From Kutzneria chonburiensis (GTDB lineage: Bacteria; Actinomycetota; Actinomycetes; Mycobacteriales; Pseudonocardiaceae), in contig NZ_CP097263.1 in NCBI RefSeq assembly GCF_028622115.1, forward strand, positions 4,526,001 through 4,590,000: a stretch of 64,000 nt of DNA, in the 5' to 3' direction. The translations under genes were made by a program, and so were the position numbers. A model generated the notes under the pieces. The model was not told the origin of the DNA. It did no database searches and was given only the letters and a program-made list of their open reading frames with translations. The first letter of the stretch is position 1, and every line of letters starts with the position of its first letter. Of this stretch, positions 8,550 to 18,087 are shown one piece after another.

Positions 8550-8882
8550 ATGAAACTCGCCGTCGGAATCGGCGTCGGCCTCGCACTGGCCACGCTGCTG
8601 GCGATCCCGCGGGGCCTGCCGTGGCACATGATCGGCCTCGGCGTCCCCGGCTATCTCGTCGTGCTGGCCCTGGCCGCGGCGGCGGTCACCGGCGGCTGGC
8701 ACGAGCGCCGGTCGCTGGTGCTGATCGCCGGCGTCGGCCTGCTGATCGCGGGCCTGTTCCAGCTGGTCGAGCTGGTCATCGGCGGTCAGAACACCCTGGG
8801 CGGCGACCTGTCCACGGTGTCGCTGCTACTGGGTGGGGGTATCGGTCTGACGGCCATCGGCTGGGTGGAGAAGACCGCCTGA
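8550..8882 (+). CDS. Small polytopic membrane protein, unknown function
   Basis: 110 residues, almost entirely four hydrophobic helices (about 3-18, 28-46, 54-76, 88-104) with short loops. ATG at 8550 is set by AAGGAG at 8539-8544. The stop codon overlaps the next start (TGATG), so it is translationally coupled to the flavoprotein. No family recognised; probably a subunit or partner in the same membrane complex. Confidence 0.75.
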   Translation: MKLAVGIGVGLALATLLAIPRGLPWHMIGLGVPGYLVVLALAAAAVTGGWHERRSLVLIAGVGLLIAGLFQLVELVIGGQNTLGGDLSTVSLLLGGGIGLTAIGWVEKTA

Positions 8883-10527
8883 TGGAGCAGCTGGGATGGG
8901 GTGCGGTCGCCGGGCTGGCGGCCGCGCTGCCGGTCGGGGTGCTGATGGCGACCCAGCACATGGTCACCGCGTTCCCGGGCTGGTTGGCGTTCGCGGCGTA
9001 TGCGCTGGTCATCGGCCTGGTGCTGAGCGCGGTGGCCCGTGGTTCGCGGCAGGGTCTGGCCATGACGGCGTCGGCCGGCGTGCTGCTGGGAACGCTGGGC
9101 TGGCTGGTGTTCTCGCTGACGTTGGAGCCGTTGTTCCACGGCGAGCTGCCGACCTGGTCGGCCGCGGCGGCGGCGAAGACGTATCCGGAACTGGTCGGCA
9201 ATGTGCTGCACGGCGCACTTACGGGGCTGCTGCTGCATTTTGTCGCCGGGGTGTGGAGTCTCAAGGCGCGCGAGCGGCGCGATTCGGTCGAGCGGGCGCG
9301 AATTGTCGTGGTGGGCGGCGGATTCGCCGGTGTTGCCGCGGCGCAGCGGTTCGAGCGTCTGGTGCTGCGCGGTGCGAAGCTCGATGTCACGCTGGTCAGC
9401 GATTCGAACTTCCTGCTGTTCACGCCGATGCTGGCCGAGGTCGCTTCCGGGGCCCTGGAACCGGCGCACATCAGCGCCCCGATCCGGTCCGCCGCCGCGC
9501 ACACCACGTTTCACCACGGCCGGGTCGACCGCGTCGATCCGGTTGGCCGGGAAGTCGTGCTGGAATCGGGAGAAGTCCTTTCGTACGACCATCTCGTGCT
9601 GGCCGTCGGTTCGGTGCCGCACACGTTCGACCTGCCTGGCGTGGCCGAGCATTCGTTCCCGCTGAAGAACCTCGCCGACGCCGTCGCCCTGCGCAACCAC
9701 GTGCTGCGGCTGCTGGAGGCCGCCGACCGCGAGACCGATCCGCGGACCCGGCGCGAGCTGCTGACGTTTGTCGTGGCCGGGGCCGGCTTCGCCGGCACTG
9801 AGATGATCGCCGAGCTGTTCGACCTCGTACACGGCGTGTCGCACTACTACCCCGGCATCCAGCCGTCGGAACCCCGTTTCGTGCTGGTGCACGCCGGCGG
9901 CCGCATCCTGCCCGAGCTCGGGCCCGAGCTGGCGGCGTACGCCATGGAACGCCTTGCGGCGCGGGGCATCGAGCATCGGCTGAACCTGCGCGTCACCGAG
10001 GCCGCCGAGGATCTGGTCCGGTTGGAGAACGACGAGCTCATCCCGACCCGCACGTTCGTCTGGACCGCCGGCAACAAGCCCACTCCCTGCTCGGCTCGCT
10101 GACCACCGACACGTCGCTGCGGGTCGAGGGCTTCGAGCACGTCTGGGCCGTCGGCGACTGCGCTCGGATTCCCACTGTGGACGGGGGTTTCCATCCGCCC
10201 ACCGCCCAGCACGCCCTCCGCCAGGGCGTCACGGTCGCCGACAATGTCGCCGCCTTCGTGGCCGGCCGAGCGCCGGTCGAGTTCCGGTTCCGGACCATCG
10301 GCGTGCTGGTGGCGTTGGGACACCGGACGGCCGCGGCGGAGATTCGCGGTCGGCGCTTCGCGGGGCTGGTGGCGTGGCTGCTGTGGCGGGGGATCTACCT
10401 GTCGAAGCTGCCGGGTGTGGAGAAGAAGCTCCGGGTGTTGTTCGACTGGACGCTGGATCTGGTGTTCCCACGGGACATCGTGGTGACGGCCGCCGCGCCG
10501 CGCCGCTCGAAGGTGAGGGCGCAATGA
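8882..10527 (+). pseudogene. NDH-2-like FAD oxidoreductase with N-terminal membrane domain, frameshifted
   Basis: Residues 1-125 form about four membrane helices. After a short linker comes a type-II NADH dehydrogenase-like flavoprotein: FAD-binding VVVGGGFAGVAAA, NAD-binding VVAGAGFAGTEM, and after the frame break WAVGDCAR and the C-terminal membrane-anchoring segment (WLLWRGIYLSKLPGVEKK...). The frame ends prematurely at 10102 (GNKPTPCSAR); adding one C to the CCC at 10079-10081 restores GNKPHSLLGSL and reads on to 10527. The predicted product is about 548 residues. It would oxidise NAD(P)H and reduce quinone at the membrane. Start overlaps the previous gene, and the end overlaps the next by 4 bp. 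Confidence 0.85.
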
Positions 10528-11990
10528 AGGGCACCGGCGAGGTTGGCCGGGCGCAGGCCGCCGAAGGCACGAGCATCGGCCGCGCGCAGGCCGCCGCAGG
10601 CACGAGCCAGCTCGGCCGGGCGATGAAAGCCCGTGATGCCGCCATCTCTGGCGCGCTGGCCGGGCTGGCCGGCGGGGCCGCTTTCGCCGGCACCATGGCG
10701 ATCCAGGGGCAGCTGGCCACCGTGGCCTCCATCGTGCACACCGACAACGTGGTCGCCGGACTGGCCGTGCACATGGTGATCGCCACGATCCTCGGCGTCG
10801 GCTTCGGGTTGCTGATCTCGCGACAGCGGGCCCGAGCCGGTGAGACCGTGTTCTGGGGCCTGATCTACGGGGCTTTCTGGTGGTTCCTGGGGCCGCAGAC
10901 GTTGCTGCCTTTGTTCCTGGGCAAGCCGGTGGCGTGGGACCTGGCCGGGGCGCAGGCCTTGTTGCCCAGCCTGATGGGGCATCTGCTCTACGGGGCCGTC
11001 AGCGGCATCGCCTTCGTCGTCCTGCAACAGGACACGGATCCGTTCTGGCGCAAGCCTTCGCGCGGCATGGTCCTCCGTGGACTGATCACCGGCCTGGCCG
11101 TCGGCCTGGTGCTGGGATTGCCGTGGGAGGGACTGTTGGCCGGCGCCGGTTACGCCCTCATCGCGTCGCCGGAGAGCACGGGGCCGGCCTTGGTCCGGGG
11201 CACGGTGTACGGCTTCGCCTGGTGGGTGTTCGCCGCGCTAACGGTTGAACCGTTACTTTTCACCGTCACCCTGGACTGGTCGCAGCAGGCCGCCGCTCGC
11301 GACGCCCACCTGATGCCGGCCTACGTCCTGCTGGGCGCGGGGATCGCCGTCGGGTACACCTGGCTCGGGCTGTTGGCCAAAGTCCTGTTCACGGACGACA
11401 TCCGGCTGGTACGAACCGAGGCCGCCGGCAAGCAGGGCCTGCGGGCGCTGGGCTACGGGGCGCTGTCGGGCATCGCCGGCGGCCTGGTGTTCACCGTGGT
11501 GATGCTGGCCGTCGGGGAATTCCCTCTGGTGGCACAGATGATCGGCTCCCGTTCGGCGGTGGCCGGCTTCGTCGTGCACATGGTGATCGCCCAGATCCTC
11601 GGCATCTCGTACGCGATCCTGTTCCGGCGGCGCAGTTTCGACCTGACCTCGGGCATCGGCTGGGGCCTGTCGTACGGCTTCTTCTGGTGGACGCTGGGCA
11701 ATCTCACCCTGCTGCCGCTGTTCACCGGCACCCCCGTCGACTGGAGCGCCGCCGGCATCGCCGCCGGATTCCCTTCCCTGGTCGGACATCTGGCCTACGG
11801 CGCGGCGCTCGGCGCCGTCTACCACCGGCTCGAGCGGCGGGCCAATCCCTGGTGGCAGACCCGCAGTAAGGTGGTCGCCGAGCAGACCGTCGCGCGCCGC
11901 GACCAGATCCGCGGCGCCGCCCCCGCGATGTGGGTGTTCACCGTCCTCATCGCCCTCATCATCCCCATCCTCGTCGGCACCGGCCCCTGA
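10524..11990 (+). CDS. Polytopic membrane protein with internal duplication
   Basis: 488 residues with many membrane helices. Two segments of about 125 residues are clearly related: VAGLAVHMVIATILGVGFG ... FWWFLGPQTLLPLFLGKPVAW ... SLMGHLLYGAVSG near 75-180, and VAGFVVHMVIAQILGISYA ... FFWWTLGNLTLLPLFTGTPVDW ... SLVGHLAYGAALG near 345-450. The middle region (LTVEPLLF) resembles the membrane domain fused to the upstream flavoprotein (LTLEPLFH). The first 35 residues carry a short GRAQAAxGTS repeat. ATG at 10524 overlaps the flavoprotein stop (ATGA). No family recognised; likely part of the same redox complex. Confidence 0.75.
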   Translation: MKGTGEVGRAQAAEGTSIGRAQAAAGTSQLGRAMKARDAAISGALAGLAGGAAFAGTMAIQGQLATVASIVHTDNVVAGLAVHMVIATILGVGFGLLISRQRARAGETVFWGLIYGAFWWFLGPQTLLPLFLGKPVAWDLAGAQALLPSLMGHLLYGAVSGIAFVVLQQDTDPFWRKPSRGMVLRGLITGLAVGLVLGLPWEGLLAGAGYALIASPESTGPALVRGTVYGFAWWVFAALTVEPLLFTVTLDWSQQAAARDAHLMPAYVLLGAGIAVGYTWLGLLAKVLFTDDIRLVRTEAAGKQGLRALGYGALSGIAGGLVFTVVMLAVGEFPLVAQMIGSRSAVAGFVVHMVIAQILGISYAILFRRRSFDLTSGIGWGLSYGFFWWTLGNLTLLPLFTGTPVDWSAAGIAAGFPSLVGHLAYGAALGAVYHRLERRANPWWQTRSKVVAEQTVARRDQIRGAAPAMWVFTVLIALIIPILVGTGP

Positions 11991-11991
11991 T

Positions 11992-12044
11992 GGCACATGC
12001 GGTCCGGATGTGCCTCAGGGAGGCAAGTATGACGCGCATGTGAC
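11992..12044. repeat. 53-bp nested-palindrome repeat, copy 1
   Basis: Outer arms GGCACATGCG and CGCATGTGAC (one mismatch) enclose an inner TGCCTC-AGG-GAGGCA hairpin. It fills almost the whole 59-bp gap between two convergent stop codons, as expected of a bidirectional terminator. Two further copies are at 24567 and 34869. Confidence 0.85.
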
Positions 12045-12049
12045 GTTTG

Positions 12050-14191
12050 CTAGCGCAAAGTGCGGGGGCGGACGGCGTTGGCGCGGTCGACCAAGGCCAC
12101 CCGCTCGGTGACGGAGCTGGCCAGGCGGGCCAGGGTGCGGTAGCACTCCTCCAACCCGAAGCGCAGGCCCCGCTCGGTGAGCTCGGCCCCCAGCACGGTG
12201 GTCACGCCGTTGTCGCCGCCGGGTTTGCCGGCCAGCACCCAGTCGAACGCGGCCCCGAGCACGTCGGCGATGAGCTTGGTGCGTTTCTGCACGTCCAGCA
12301 GGAGGTGGTCGAGCCGGTTGCCGGCCTCCAGCAGGTCGGCCACGGTCAGCTCGGCCGGCCGCCGGTCCCGTATCCGCACCTTCAGGGCCCCGATCTGCGC
12401 GGACAGGTACTGGCTGGAGCTGTCCGGCACGGTGTCGAGGATCTCCACGGCCCACGACCGGTGCCCCTGCTCCAGCCGGGTCCGGGCCAGCCCGAAGGCG
12501 GCGCTGACGTACCCGTGGTCGGTGCGCCACACCAGCTCGTAATACCTTGCGGCTGCGCCATGATCGCCGCACAGCTCGGCGCTGACCGCCAGCGCCAGCT
12601 TGACGGCGGGCTCGCCGGGCAGCCGGTCGAAGACCTGGTTGAAGGCGACCTTGGCCTCCTTCGGCTTCGACTGCGCGATGGCCACCAGCCCGCGGTACCA
12701 GCTGACCCGCCAGTCCCCCGGCACGTCCTCAGAGGCCTCGTCCAGCGCGCCGATGGCCGACGGCAGGTCCTCCAGATCGATGTACGCGCGAGCCCGACGC
12801 AGCAACACCTCGGGCGTGACCATGGGGGCGTTGTCCAGGCTCTGCAACATGGCCTTCGGATTGACGCCGGTCACCGTCGCCAGGAAACCGGCGGCCGGAT
12901 CGCCGGCGTCGACCTGCGGCACCGGCAAAGCGACCGCGACCTCGTGTGGCTCGGGGGCCAGCAGCTCGTCGCGCGGCCCGAAAGGACGGCGCTCGGTGCT
13001 GAACAGGTGCGACAGTCGCGGCGGCGGCTGCTCGCCGCCAATGGCCACGACCTCCCGCAGCACGCCGACCAGCTGCTCGGCCATGTCCTCGGCCGAGTGG
13101 AACCGCTGCTCCGGCTTCTCGTGCGTGGCCCGCAGCAGAAACCGGTGGTACGACTCGAAGATCTCGAACAGCGGCACCTCGTCCGGGCCGGGCAGGCTGT
13201 GCTTGCGGGCGCCGCGGTACTCCGGGAACTCGAAGCTCAGCACGGCCATCATGCGGCCGACCGTGTACAGGTCGGACGCCACCGACGGCCCGCGCCGGCC
13301 CAGCTCGGGCGCGCTGTAGCCGGCGGTGAAGAACAGCGGGCTCTCGAAGTCGTCCATCCGCCGCACAGCCCCGAGATCCAGCAGCTTGAGCTGCTCGTCG
13401 GTCTGGATCACGTTGTCCGGCTTGAGATCGCAGTACAGCAGGCCGACGCCGTGCAGATAACCCAGCGCCGGCAGGATCTCCAGCCCGTACGCGATCACCT
13501 GCGGCAGCGGCATCGGCTCGATGCGCCGGTCCGGGCGGCGGCGCTTGTAGGCCAGCTCCCGCAAGGAATCGCCGCCGACGTACTCCATCACGATGTAGCC
13601 GACCATGGTGCCGGTGTCGGGATCGGGGTGCTGCACGAAGTTGTAGATCTTGACGATGTTTGGGTGCTCGACCTCGGCCAGGAACCGCCGTTCGGCCACC
13701 GCCGCGGCCATCGCCGCCGGGTCACCGGTGTCGATCAGGCCCTTGAGCACGACCCAGCGGTCGTTGACGTTGTGGTCGCGGGCCAGGTAGATCCAGCCGA
13801 GGCCGCCGTAGGCGAGACAGCCCAGCACCTCGTACTGGCCGCCGAGCACCTCGCCCGGCGTCAGCTTCGGCACGAAGGAAAACGGTGTGCCGCAACGGGG
13901 ACACACGCCGACGGTCAGCCCCGGCACGCCGTCGTCGCTGCGGCCGACGCGGGACGCGCAGTGCGAGCAGAACCGCTTGTTCTCGGCCACGACCGGGTCG
14001 TCCAGCACGGCCGTCGACGGGTCCCGGTAGGGCACGCGCGGCACCTCGACCAGGCCGGCGCCCAGGCCACCACGGCCAAGCGACGGCCCGGTCAGCGGTC
14101 TGGAGCCCTGGCTGGACGGCCGCCAGTGCGAGTCGGTGTGACCGGTCGGCGCGAGGCCGGTCGCGGTCGGGTCCCACTGCTCGGTCGGCAT
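12050..14191 (-). CDS. pknG: Serine/threonine protein kinase G
   Basis: 713 residues with the three-part PknG architecture. A rubredoxin-like metal site (CSHC and CPRCG, about 74-100) is followed by a kinase domain (about 130-390) with the ATP-anchoring Lys in VVLKGL, a non-RD catalytic loop YCDLKPDN and LDLG in place of DFG. A TPR-rich C-terminal region (about 420-713) follows. In mycobacteria PknG senses amino-acid availability and controls 2-oxoglutarate metabolism through GarA. The upstream glnH and glnX on the same strand reproduce the conserved actinobacterial operon; glnH ends 4 bp before this ATG. Confidence 0.95.
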   Translation of the reverse strand: MPTEQWDPTATGLAPTGHTDSHWRPSSQGSRPLTGPSLGRGGLGAGLVEVPRVPYRDPSTAVLDDPVVAENKRFCSHCASRVGRSDDGVPGLTVGVCPRCGTPFSFVPKLTPGEVLGGQYEVLGCLAYGGLGWIYLARDHNVNDRWVVLKGLIDTGDPAAMAAAVAERRFLAEVEHPNIVKIYNFVQHPDPDTGTMVGYIVMEYVGGDSLRELAYKRRRPDRRIEPMPLPQVIAYGLEILPALGYLHGVGLLYCDLKPDNVIQTDEQLKLLDLGAVRRMDDFESPLFFTAGYSAPELGRRGPSVASDLYTVGRMMAVLSFEFPEYRGARKHSLPGPDEVPLFEIFESYHRFLLRATHEKPEQRFHSAEDMAEQLVGVLREVVAIGGEQPPPRLSHLFSTERRPFGPRDELLAPEPHEVAVALPVPQVDAGDPAAGFLATVTGVNPKAMLQSLDNAPMVTPEVLLRRARAYIDLEDLPSAIGALDEASEDVPGDWRVSWYRGLVAIAQSKPKEAKVAFNQVFDRLPGEPAVKLALAVSAELCGDHGAAARYYELVWRTDHGYVSAAFGLARTRLEQGHRSWAVEILDTVPDSSSQYLSAQIGALKVRIRDRRPAELTVADLLEAGNRLDHLLLDVQKRTKLIADVLGAAFDWVLAGKPGGDNGVTTVLGAELTERGLRFGLEECYRTLARLASSVTERVALVDRANAVRPRTLR

Positions 14192-14195
14192 GTCC

Positions 14196-15173
14196 TCAGT
14201 CCAGGTATCGCGGGGTCGGCGGGGCGGGCACCGGCCCGAGCCGGTCGCCCAGCCAGTGCTTGTAGTCGGCGGTCCAGGTGCCGTCGGCGCGGATCTTCTC
14301 CAGCACCGCGTTGATGAAGCGGACGAAGTCGGTGTCGGTCTTGGGCACCGCCAGCCCGTACGGCTCGTCGGCGAAGCGGGGCCCGACCACCTTGGTGTAC
14401 GGGTCCTGCGCGGCCAGGCCGGCCAGGATCGTGTCGTCGGTGGAGGTGGCGTCGACCTGGCCCTGCTGCATCAGCACCAGGCAGTCGGTCCAGTTGTCCA
14501 CCGACACCAGCAGCGGCTTGGAGGCGACCTTGGTCAGCGCGTCCAGCGAGGTGGATCCCTTGGTGGCGCACACTTTCTTGCCACCCATGCCGCCGATGTC
14601 CTGCACCGTCGAGTTGGCGTCGACCAGCACCCGCTGCCCGGCCGAGAAGTAGACCGAGGAGAAGCCGACCTGGGCGGCCCGGGCGCAGTCGATGGTGAAG
14701 GTGCGGGCCACGATGTCGACCTGACCCTGTTGCAGCACCGGAATCCGGTCGGCCGAGGTGATGGCCTTGAACTGGATCCGGTCCGGGTCGCCGAACAGCG
14801 CCTGCGACACGGCGTGCAGCATGTCCACGTCGAAGCCCTCGACCTGGCCGGTGACCGGGTTGCGGAAGCCCATCGGGAACGTGTTCTGGTCGACGCCGGC
14901 GATCAGCCGGCCGCGCTGCACGATGTCGGCCATGGTGGAGCCCTCGGGCATCTGCCCGGGCGGCGGCAGCGGGCCGCTGGGCCGCAGGCTGGCCGTGGCG
15001 TCGCAGGTGTCGCCCGGGGCTTTGCTGCCGGTGGTCGGCGCGGGCGAGCCGCCCAGGCCCGGCGGCTCCGGCACGGTGACGGTGGACGAGCTGTCGACCG
15101 GCTGCGCGGGCAGCGTGGAGCCGCACCCCGCCAGCACCAACGCCAGCGCGGTCATCGCAACCGCCGCCCTCAC
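14196..15173 (-). CDS. glnH: Glutamate/aspartate-sensing lipoprotein of the PknG pathway
   Basis: 325 residues; a periplasmic-binding-protein fold (SBP family 3) with a lipoprotein signal ending in LVLAGCGS. In the PknG system GlnH binds Asp/Glu outside the membrane and signals through GlnX rather than feeding an importer; no ABC permease is nearby, in agreement. GTG at 15173 is preferred: AGGGAG lies 5 bp upstream and the start overlaps the glnX stop (GTGA). Mature domain about 60-310, with Cys pairs typical of actinobacterial GlnH. Confidence 0.9.
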   Translation of the reverse strand: MRAAVAMTALALVLAGCGSTLPAQPVDSSSTVTVPEPPGLGGSPAPTTGSKAPGDTCDATASLRPSGPLPPPGQMPEGSTMADIVQRGRLIAGVDQNTFPMGFRNPVTGQVEGFDVDMLHAVSQALFGDPDRIQFKAITSADRIPVLQQGQVDIVARTFTIDCARAAQVGFSSVYFSAGQRVLVDANSTVQDIGGMGGKKVCATKGSTSLDALTKVASKPLLVSVDNWTDCLVLMQQGQVDATSTDDTILAGLAAQDPYTKVVGPRFADEPYGLAVPKTDTDFVRFINAVLEKIRADGTWTADYKHWLGDRLGPVPAPPTPRYLD

Positions 15174-16495
15174 CAGTACTCCCTGAACCGCTGCCAGATT
15201 CCCCACCCCGAGGCTACGCCGATCACGACCGCGATGACGATCAGTCCGGGCCGCAGCAGCGTGAGCGCCGCGTCGGCGGCCGAGGCCTGGCTGTTGAAGG
15301 CCGTGCGCGCGGTGTCCAATGCGGACACGAGGTTCTTGTCCAAGTCGGCGAACAGCGTGCCGCTGCTGCCGGCGCTGGCGCCGATGCTGGACTGCACGGC
15401 CTGGTTGTACTGGCCGGCGTCGTCGGCCTCGCGGATCCGGCGGTGCACCGACATCCAGGCCTGCTGCGCCTTGATCGCGTTGTCCAGCGAGGTCCGGACG
15501 GTCGGGTCGGTGGCCAGCTGCCGGGCCTGCCCGAGCAGCCCCTCCGAGCCGTCACGTCCGCCGAGCCGGTTGGCGGCGGTCAGGTAGTCGGTCTGGTAGC
15601 TCTGGCCGTTGCCCCGCACCACCAGCGTCAGCGTCTCGTCGGCCCGTGCCTGCACCGCCGCGAACCGGGCCTGCACCAGCACGGCGACCTGGTCCGAACC
15701 GTCCCTTCTGGCACTGTCCAGATGCAACGTCACGGCGGTCATGGCCGCGGCCGTCCACAGCAGCCCGATCACCGCCGCGACCGTTCCGACCAGCAGGCCG
15801 GTGTTGACCAGGCGGTTGGTCGCGCCGAGCAGGTACCACTGGGCCGCGAACAGCAGGCCGACCGTGATCAGCAGCAGCACGATCTGGCCGAGCGGGAACG
15901 AGGTCGCCGCGTCCTGTTCCTGCGTGAGACGGGCATTCTCGGCCTTGTACAGCTGTTCGGCCGCCGGCAGCAGCTTGGCCCGCATCAGGCTCGACGCCTC
16001 GCGCAGGTAAGCCGCGCCGACCGGGAAACCCTGCCGGTTGTTGGCCCTCGCCGTCTCGACCAGTCCGGTGTAGATCGGCAGCTGGCTGGACAGCGTCTCG
16101 AGGGCGCCCGGGGCGATCTCCGTGCCGGCTTGCAGCGTCAGCGCCGAGGTCGCCTGCGCGATGTCGGCCAGGTACTGCTGGCGGGTCGCCGCCGGCTCGA
16201 TGCCGCCGGCCAGGAAGGCGCTCGACGCCGTCGCGTCGGCGTCCTGGAGGGCCCGGTAGATGTCCTGCGCCGCCACGCTCAGCGGTTCCGCGCTGGTGGC
16301 CAGGTCCCGCACGTCGTCGCCCTTGGCCTGCACGCCGTTGGAGGTCACGATGCCCACGACGATGGCCAGCACGACCAGGCCGGCCGCGATGCCGACCAGC
16401 CGTCCCGGCGTGGACCGGACCAGCTTGCGGGCCACCCGCCAGAGGCGGATCGGGGCACGCGGCAGGGCCGCGGCCCGGGTGATCACACCGGCCAC
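15170..16495 (-). CDS. glnX: Transmembrane signal transducer of the PknG pathway
   Basis: 441 residues. Hydrophobic segments at about 34-53, 203-222, 232-256 and 415-433 separate two long helical extracytoplasmic regions (about 55-200 and 260-410), the four-helix tandem layout of GlnX. It is proposed to pass the GlnH amino-acid signal across the membrane to PknG. It is the first gene of glnX-glnH-pknG with 4-bp overlap to glnH. Confidence 0.88.
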   Translation of the reverse strand: MAGVITRAAALPRAPIRLWRVARKLVRSTPGRLVGIAAGLVVLAIVVGIVTSNGVQAKGDDVRDLATSAEPLSVAAQDIYRALQDADATASSAFLAGGIEPAATRQQYLADIAQATSALTLQAGTEIAPGALETLSSQLPIYTGLVETARANNRQGFPVGAAYLREASSLMRAKLLPAAEQLYKAENARLTQEQDAATSFPLGQIVLLLITVGLLFAAQWYLLGATNRLVNTGLLVGTVAAVIGLLWTAAAMTAVTLHLDSARRDGSDQVAVLVQARFAAVQARADETLTLVVRGNGQSYQTDYLTAANRLGGRDGSEGLLGQARQLATDPTVRTSLDNAIKAQQAWMSVHRRIREADDAGQYNQAVQSSIGASAGSSGTLFADLDKNLVSALDTARTAFNSQASAADAALTLLRPGLIVIAVVIGVASGWGIWQRFREYW

Positions 16496-16661
16496 CGGCG
16501 ATCACCCCTCTCCCACTGGCGTCCTCCCATGTCGACTATCGATCGTGTGGTCGCGTAGCGCTACCCGAATCGAAGAGCGGGCACCACATGTCTGCCCCTG
16601 GGTGTGGTTCTCCTCACCTGGTTGGCGCAGGATGACGGGGTATTAACGGACCCGATTGGTC

Positions 16662-16667
16662 TAGATA
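16662..16667 (+). promoter_or_regulatory. -10-like TAGATA just before the phzF-like gene
   Basis: TAGATA ends 7 bp before the ATG at 16675, a spacing expected for a leaderless transcript. It overlaps ATTGGTCTAGATAAGA, whose left half matches the DasR operator core TGGTCTAGA; the right half does not. No convincing -35 seen. Confidence 0.35.
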
Positions 16668-16674
16668 AGAGACA

Positions 16675-17523
16675 ATGACCGGCATGACCAGTGACGTGCT
16701 GCGCTACGCGGCGTTCACCACCACGCCCGATGGCGGCAATCCCGCCGGCGTGGTGCTGGACGCCACCGGGCTGGACGACGCCGACCAGCAGAAGATCGCC
16801 GCCGACGTGGGCTATTCGGAGACCGCCTTCGTCACGCGGGCTCCTTCCGGCTACCGGGTGCGCTACTTCAGCCCGTTGGCCGAGGTCGCTTTCTGCGGGC
16901 ACGCCACCATCGCCGCCGCCGTCGCTCTGGCCGAACGGGACGGTCACGGACAGTTGCTGTTCCACACCGTGGCCGGCGACATCCCCGTCACCACCACCCT
17001 CGGTGACGACGGTCTCGTGCGGGCCAGCCTGACCAGCGTGCCCACCTCGTCCCGGGAGGCCACCCCCGAGGAGATCGCTGACACCTTGGTCGCGTTCGGC
17101 TGGTCCACCGCCGACCTGTCCGGCCAGCACGTTCCCCATGTCGCCTTCGCCGGCAACCACCACCTCGTTCTCGTGCTCTCCTCCCGTTCGCGGCTCGCGT
17201 CCCTGAGCTACGACTTCGACCGCCTGGCCACGATCATGACCCGGTTCGGTTGGACCACCGTCCAGCTGGTCTGGCCGGAGTCCGACACCGTGTGGCACTC
17301 CCGCAACCCGTTCCCCGTCGGCGGCGTCGTCGAGGACCCCGCCACCGGCGCGGCCGCCGCCGCTTTCGGCGGTTACCTGCTCGCCACCGGCCGCGTGTCG
17401 GAACCGGTGCGGCTGACAATCCGGCAGGGCGAGGACATGGGCCGGCCCAGCCTGCTCACCGTCGACCTCGACCCGGCCGACCCGCGCGTGACCGTCAGCG
17501 GCACCGCGACTCGGATTGTTTAG
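16675..17523 (+). CDS. PhzF-family isomerase-like protein
   Basis: 282 residues, two-domain PhzF/diaminopimelate-epimerase-like fold. The catalytic Glu lies in GYSETAFV (about 41-48), with FCGHATIAAA and VVEDPATGAAAAAFGGYL as the other family signatures. Family members catalyse proton shifts on small acids; phenazine synthesis itself is not implied because no other phz gene is near. No leader is needed if transcription starts at the -10 element just upstream. The stop region overlaps the convergent GNAT gene by 4 bp. Confidence 0.85.
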   Translation: MTGMTSDVLRYAAFTTTPDGGNPAGVVLDATGLDDADQQKIAADVGYSETAFVTRAPSGYRVRYFSPLAEVAFCGHATIAAAVALAERDGHGQLLFHTVAGDIPVTTTLGDDGLVRASLTSVPTSSREATPEEIADTLVAFGWSTADLSGQHVPHVAFAGNHHLVLVLSSRSRLASLSYDFDRLATIMTRFGWTTVQLVWPESDTVWHSRNPFPVGGVVEDPATGAAAAAFGGYLLATGRVSEPVRLTIRQGEDMGRPSLLTVDLDPADPRVTVSGTATRIV

Positions 17524-17936
17524 CCGAGGGTCTTCGACAGGAAGACCCGGCTGATTCCGTTGTCGGTCGGCACCTCCCCGAAGACCTGCCAGCCCTGTTT
17601 CACGTAGAAGTCGGGGGCTTGGAAGCTGATCGTGTAGAGGACGCCGGTGCGGCAACCTCGGTTGACGGCTTCCCGCTCGGCAGCGGCGAGGAGCTGCGCG
17701 CCGAGGCCCGTGCCGCGGTATTCGGCCGGCAGGTAGAGCAGCTCGACGAACAGCAGGCCGAGGCTGGTCCGCCCGATCAGGCCGCCGACGACTTCGCCGG
17801 TGTCCGGGGCCCGGGCCAGGACCGCCAGCTTGCGATGGTCGACGACGCCGGCCTGGGCGAGGTTGTACTCGTCCAGACCGGCGTCGATCAGCTCGATGTG
17901 CTCACGTTCGGGGCTGTCGGTGACGAAAATGTCCAT
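17520..17936 (-). CDS. GNAT-family N-acetyltransferase
   Basis: 138 residues. The acetyl-CoA binding core reads LLYLPAEYRGTGLGAQLLAAAE (about 68-89, containing R-G-x-G-L-G), followed by the beta5/alpha4 segment with FYVKQGWQVFGEV. Substrate unknown. It lies downstream of nagB on the same strand, but about 190 bp and a hairpin separate the two. Confidence 0.85.
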   Translation of the reverse strand: MDIFVTDSPEREHIELIDAGLDEYNLAQAGVVDHRKLAVLARAPDTGEVVGGLIGRTSLGLLFVELLYLPAEYRGTGLGAQLLAAAEREAVNRGCRTGVLYTISFQAPDFYVKQGWQVFGEVPTDNGISRVFLSKTLG

Positions 17937-18030
17937 GCCCCGAACGTAACGATGAGGTCTGACAGTGTCATGGCGCCGCCTCCGGCGTCGCGGCTCGGCC
18001 CCCGGGTAGCCGACGCCTCGCCCTTGCCGA

Positions 18031-18087
18031 ATTTAGCCCGCCGCATCGGCTTGGTGAGTGGGCGCGTCGGGTGGCGGCGGGCGAAAT
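18031..18087. terminator. Inverted repeat downstream of nagB
   Basis: ATTTAGCCCGCCGC (18031-18044) and GCGGCGGGCGAAAT (18074-18087) pair with one mismatch across a 29-bp loop, in the gap after nagB. The gap as a whole (17937-18123) has no coding signal. It may be a terminator or part of a dispersed intergenic element. Confidence 0.4.

Noticed and set aside
12047-14314. Long plus-strand open frame antisense to pknG
   Set aside because: High-GC shadow frame; composition is Gln/His/Arg/Gly-rich with no motif, while pknG on the other strand is fully conserved.
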